Shown: positions 60,001 through 64,000 of the stretch, piece by piece
How positions within the stretch are numbered: position 1 is the stretch's first letter
Layout: every line of letters starts with the position of its first letter
NCBI GenBank assembly: GCA_951230915.1
Contig: OX579638.1
Span: 2,870,696 to 2,934,695 of the forward strand
Direction: 5' to 3'
Length of the DNA: 64,000 bases
From: Antitrichia curtipendula
Lineage: Eukaryota > Streptophyta > Bryopsida > Hypnales > Leucodontaceae
Made by a program: the position numbers and the translations under genes
The notes under the pieces: generated by a model
Seen by the model: the letters and a program-made list of their open reading frames with translations, nothing else
The model's database searches: none
Told to the model about the DNA's origin: nothing

Positions 60001-61776
60001 AGAAGCTGGCTTGGCATCAACAAGGGATTCTTCATGCAATCCGCATGTTGGAAGCCGAGCAACTGCATGAAGTGCATATGAATTTTGCAAGTCAGTTGTT
60101 GTCTGTGGGCCTTTGTCACTGGGCTGTCTATGTTATTCTTCACATGCCTTCGTCCCCTGCACATCCTGGACTGCACGAGAAGGTACGATGTGCAGTTGAG
60201 CTGTTGTCATCGCTTGCTGTATGTCAGGTCTTCATTTGTTTGGAACGTGAGAACTTGTTGATCATACTGAGGAATGCGAGGACTTGTTTGTGAAGGTCGT
60301 GAAGGAGATTTTGAATCAATACTGTGAGATCTGGAGTTCTTCAGAGGCACAGCAGCATTTTTTGGAAGATGATCTTGGTATTCCCACAGAATGGCTCCAC
60401 GAGGCCTTGGTAGGTTTTCTGCTGGGTTCATCGGTGCTGCATGTAGTTTATGTGCGTGTGTATCTTGTAAGTGTCGTTTGTTTTCACTCGGGCTCTTCGT
60501 CCTTGCTGACTGTGTAATACCGTTCCTTTTGAGACGCATGTAGGGGTAGTGGACGGAGATGTAGATTTCGTTATGGTCGAAGTTCAAGGTTTGCTGATTG
60601 CTGCTGTGCTGTTGTATACTGTGATTTTCATGCACCAGGGATTCTGTTTTTTAGTGAGGCATGGGTTTGAAATCGATCTTTGTGTCCCTCCCTTGCAATG
60701 CAGGCATTGTACTGGCGTTATTCGCGCAACAGCAAGAAGGAGCTGGAGCATCTGCTCAAGAGTCGCCAGTGGCGGAATGCTCATGTCTTATTCATGTCTA
60801 CTGTGGCTGCGTCCCTATTTCTCAGTTGTATGCACTTATCCCTCATGTCGGTTGTGATCAAAACTTTTGAAGTCCACGCTGTGTAATTTTGCAAAAGGTG
60901 CATGTTTTGTCAGCAGATGTGGTAACGAGGAGATGGCCTTCCGTTTGTGAAGACCGTTCGCTTTGCACTGGTCCCTGAAGCGCGTCCTCTTTTGCGCTTG
61001 AATGAATTCTTACGAGAGACTGGACTTGGTTAATATTGCAGCTGAGCATTCTGAGATCTGGCAATTTGCAAGCCAGTTGGAGGGGCACCTGACAGAGGTT
61101 GAGGACTGGGATCTTGGAGCAGGCGTTTACATCGAATTCTTGACATTGAAGTCTAGCTTCCTCGACCTGTCCAATCCGGTGGACGGCCTGGTACTTGTTT
61201 TCCACAATCCCGTCCGTGGATGGCTGTTGATGTGGTTCTTGAGTGCAGAGTTGACTGTACCTATCATCTCTGACCTGTTCGTTCTGGTGATGGCCCTCAG
61301 GAAACGTTGGAAGAAAGAACCACAGCTGCTGGGGCGTTCTTTGAGCGGCTGAAGGAGTCTCAATCTTTATGGAAGTCAAAATGCACAATTGATGCTAGGT
61401 ACAGGACCCACAAATTTGCAATGGATGTAATGACAGAACCGATGCGTTCTTTCCGACCTATTACTTGCTCTCGATTCGTCCTTTAGTGTCGTCGGTCTTC
61501 TTGAGTTTGAGGTGTTTAAGGATTTAGCAAATTGAATGAGCAGATTGTAACGAGAGTTTTTTCTCCGAATGCAGAGTTGCCTATTCAAGGATGGCAGACG
61601 AGATTTCCTCGTTACTGTTGGAAGAAACCAAGGCGCAGTCGTTTGACATCAATACTGAGATGAAGATGTTCGATATAGTTCTGGACGCTCCCATGCCTGA
61701 AGATGTTCGCATGTGTCGTCTTCAAGGAGCTGTAACAGCTTTCACGAAACTAATTTCGGATGAGATTCGTGTGTGA
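49892..61776 (+). CDS. NUP98-NUP96: NUP98-NUP96 nucleoporin precursor, 24 coding exons
   Basis: Exons: 49892-49910, 50827-51075, 51474-51902, 52132-52362, 52554-53272, 53521-53611, 54107-54173, 54467-54605, 54722-54841, 55200-55380, 55638-55754, 55913-56086, 56229-56407, 56616-57018, 57224-57475, 57754-58069, 58284-58656, 58880-59495, 59680-60182, 60296-60409, 60704-60824, 61042-61190, 61301-61398, 61575-61776. All introns are GT-AG, phases agree, and the total (5862 nt) gives 1953 residues. Order: FG repeats from MFGSSS to about residue 640; a GLEBS-like Rae1-binding segment; a nucleoporin autopeptidase (846-1014) ending HFS; then NUP96 matching Arabidopsis MOS3/SAR3 to its C-terminus ([38 protein letters not shown]). 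Self-cleavage would give a mobile FG nucleoporin of the pore channel and an outer-ring scaffold subunit (NUP107-160 complex). The least certain junctions are the donor at 58070 (GTCTGT), the donor at 60825 (GTTGTA) and the acceptor before 60296. Confidence 0.9.
50827..53611 (+). other. FG-repeat region of NUP98 (exons 2-6)
   Basis: The region encodes dozens of FG, GLFG-like and PAFG/TPAFG units separated by Ser/Thr/Ala/Gln spacers. It forms the disordered, cohesive permeability barrier and binds transport receptors. Here the dominant unit is STPAFGA rather than the GLFG of vertebrate NUP98. The repeated GCCTTCGGTGC-like DNA makes long spurious ORFs on the minus strand. Confidence 0.85.
52230..52362 (+). 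other. GLEBS-like Rae1-binding segment
   Basis: Residues about 265-309 ([16 protein letters not shown]..., then [20 protein letters not shown]) match the GLEBS motif that anchors the mRNA export factor RAE1 on NUP98: the terminal LEELR.EDY block is nearly invariant. It sits between two FG blocks as in other NUP98 proteins. Confidence 0.75.
55552..55575. repeat. TA microsatellite in intron 10
   Basis: A run of about twelve TA units lies 60-odd bases before the acceptor of exon 11. Length polymorphism is likely; an effect on splicing is only a possibility. Confidence 0.6.
56229..57018 (+). other. Nucleoporin autopeptidase domain and HFS cleavage site
   Basis: Exons 13-14 encode the Nucleoporin2/autopeptidase fold: [43 protein letters not shown] and VGQGLNK-like loops are all conserved. 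Cleavage should occur between Phe1013 (56937-56939) and Ser1014 (56940-56942) in KHFSRYG; His1012 is the catalytic-type histidine. In the long product this separates NUP98 from NUP96. Confidence 0.88.
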
Positions 61777-64000
61777 AGACCGTTAATCTAGGTCAGTGTA
61801 TGTTTTGTTTTGTTTTTCTACATCGAAGTTTATTGAATGCTGGAGTCTGATGGTGATCTGCAATCTGGGTTTGTGTGCATCCGTCGAGTTGAGCGACCGT
61901 CACGCAGCAGAGTAGGCAATGCGAGGGTCCCGCATTGGATAGTTTATCCATGTTTATGATGAACCAATTATGAGTGAAGTCAACATTAGGGAAAGATATG
62001 TACCATGTAATTCTAGTAGTATAATTCTAGTAAGGCTTTCAGGTACCGGTAATGGTGTAGCAGAATGTTACCAAATTCAGTACTGCCAGAATGTTTGGTG
62101 AGGTACTTGGACTTTTTACTATATGGAATTGACGTTCATCAAGAGTGACACAAGAATGCAAACGAGATAGATACTGATTCTAATCAGTTATCAGTTTTTA
62201 GGTTGCCCAGAGTCCCTTTCCAGCTCTTTGCGACCCATCCTTTTCCTGTTGAGGCAGCAGACAGTGGCACCCCAAACCGAGTCATTTTGGATCATTTTCA
62301 TCGAACAACGATCATGATTGTATGAACGTAACACTAGAATTCTATTTTGCCAGTAGACTTATCCTGAAAGTAAGTGAATATTTTGTTTACTTGGCGTTTT
62401 CATTTTCAATCAATCAATGGTGTAAGTTTCTCCTTTGCTCGAAATTCACTACTTATATTAAAAAGTTTTTGGCTGCATGGGAAGCAGTCTGGTTGATGAA
62501 GAGAGTTTTTTTTATCCATTTTTGGCTGAGACAGATAGTTTGGCTGTCAACATTGACACGGTACGGAGAAGCTGCTCCAGGAGGGGCTAGATCGTACAGC
62601 ACAGAGAGGTCAATGAATCACAAAAATTGGGAGTCGCATTTACCGAGGACATTGAACTCGGGCTCAGAAGGCGTGAAAATTTGGGTGGTGGGCAAGTATT
62701 TTCTTGCATCAAGTTATTCCGGATGCCAGCACCCATTGTGAATGGGGTGGGCAGGCAACGTGCAGGGCAGCTGCCACATCAACATGTCTCAGTATTGTTG
62801 ATGCCAGCTGCAGGGACGGACAATCACTTCGCGGTCGTCACTGAATGTGCCCAAGTGAAGGAGGAAAGCCACAACAACAAATGCAAGGCTTGTGTTTGGA
62901 AATTCTGGTCCTTTTTTCTTTGTTTACGGTGGTTGTCCTCTTCTTGATCGCGAGTACTCCTCTCGGGGCAAGACAACGACATCTCTTCTGTTGTAGTTTC
63001 AATTCATCAAAATTTGTTAGAAATTGTTCTAATCTTACATTCCTTTGCATCAATTTTGGATACTATGTCGAAGGTATTTTGGGATCCAGAGATTATTGTT
63101 TCTTTGGGGGAAGCTTGTTTTGACAAATCTGGTCAACTTTGCTCATTTTTATCTCAAGATTGCATGACTAGATTTTGATGCGATTTTGTGGAGAGGTTCA
63201 AAATTAAGTACATGTTAAGATCCTATAGTGACTTTATTAAATTGTATTTTGACAAGGTTGAAGCATTTTGAACTCAGTTGTGTTATTTTTGGGCTAGTGA
63301 TGTCTTACCTTAGCCCTTGTGCGGCCTTCAGGCTCTTCCTGTACGCCACTACCATCAAATACGGCTGGACTCAAATTTCCTTTTGCCTTGGTTCACTTGT
63401 TTTCAGACTTTGAGCCATTCCAATTAGGGATGTGTATGCTTGAGGTCACGAATGATTTTTTATGAGGCTCTTCATTGCCTTAGTGCAGAACATTTTCAGA
63501 AATCGTATTGCCAATGATATTGTAGTGTCTCGTGTAGAGGTTTGACAATTTTTACAAAATTGGGTTGTAAAGCTTTTGAAGATTGTTCTTGTGGAGGGCA
63601 ATCCAATGACACAATGCACTAGTAGAAGTGAGGGGTTTCATGACTACAAAGAACATTTGGTTTTGGGGTTGCATAAGACATTTTTGACTAGTGAGAATGT
63701 GGAGGCTCCATTTATTGTGGATAAATTTTTCTAGTTGTCTTGTAGCTCCAGAGGGAAATGAGGTTGTTTCTCATATGGGAGCTTATTGGGAGCTTTGTTG
63801 ATGAATTCTTTTGACTTGGCTATTGGTGTGGTATTTGTTACCACATAAGCTTAGTCACTTAATTGATGACTTGAACAAGTTGATGGCAACCTATTTGCAA
63901 CTAATGTAAAACTCATTTGTAATTCATTTCTGACTTCATTGTGACTCATTTGTGATTTGAGTAACTTCATTGCAACTCATCTATGATTCATTTGTAACTT
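61777..64000. other. Downstream of NUP98-NUP96, nothing recognised
   Basis: The first several hundred bases are probably the 3' UTR. A GC-richer patch at about 62540-62960 has short open frames on both strands but no recognisable family. The rest is moderately AT-rich spacer without defined repeats. Confidence 0.4.

Noticed and set aside
60281..60295. Alternative acceptor giving five extra residues (DLFVK) in NUP96
   Set aside because: Starting the exon at 60296 aligns with remembered Arabidopsis NUP96 without a gap; the alternative remains possible as a minor form.
1..64000. tRNA, rRNA or organelle-derived insertions
   Set aside because: No tRNA B-box context with cloverleaf potential, no rRNA-like conserved blocks and no recognisable plastid or mitochondrial genes were seen on reading both strands.

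Overview
The window looks like nuclear DNA of a land plant, most likely a non-seed plant (bryophyte or lycophyte grade; this placement is inference). The evidence is three clear plant genes: an intronless ADF/cofilin with the plant Ser6 N-terminus, a plastid-targeted FAD4-type desaturase, and a 24-exon nucleoporin gene with GT-AG introns. The genes are close to 50% GC and sit in very AT-rich, repeat-dense DNA. No rRNA, tRNA, CRISPR or organelle sequence was seen.

Layout. Bases 1-2400 are degenerate repeats. Bases 2457-3237 hold the ADF promoter and CDS, followed by a transcript-like tail to about 4560. Bases 4561-7790 are AT-rich spacer. Bases 7793-14286 are a complete non-autonomous CACTA transposon with a TCA target duplication. 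Bases 14290-25590 are a field of MITE-like elements, including one copy nested in another, with a few unrecognised gene relics. Bases 25597-28995 hold FAD4 (minus strand) between two different tandem arrays. Bases 29812-34164 are more elements. Bases 34614-39962 are a full-length piggyBac-superfamily element with matching inverted termini, TTAA at both ends and a broken DDD transposase. Bases 40455-48615 are further MITEs, including a second nested pair, a foldback, a Stowaway-like element and a near-identical inverted pair of 239-bp MITEs. Bases 49892-61776 are one large nucleoporin gene. The remainder to 64000 shows nothing recognisable.

How the parts fit. The most interesting biology is the TTAA system. 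An about 940-bp MITE family has CCCCTAAAGG termini, occurs in at least eight copies, inserts at TTAA (once at ATAA) and is nested twice. The same window holds a piggyBac-type element with related termini (CCCCTCAGGGCCG), which is a candidate relative of whatever moved the MITEs. A separate MITE family also makes 4-bp A/T-rich target duplications (ATAA, TTAG).

The second notable item is that NUP98 and NUP96 are encoded by a single gene here. It has an autopeptidase HFS site between the two halves and an intron placed so that retaining it ends translation after NUP98. Arabidopsis splits these proteins between separate genes.

Limits: exon limits come from reading frame, splice consensus and remembered family conservation. 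Repeat relationships come from aligning the text by eye. No database or transcript evidence was available.
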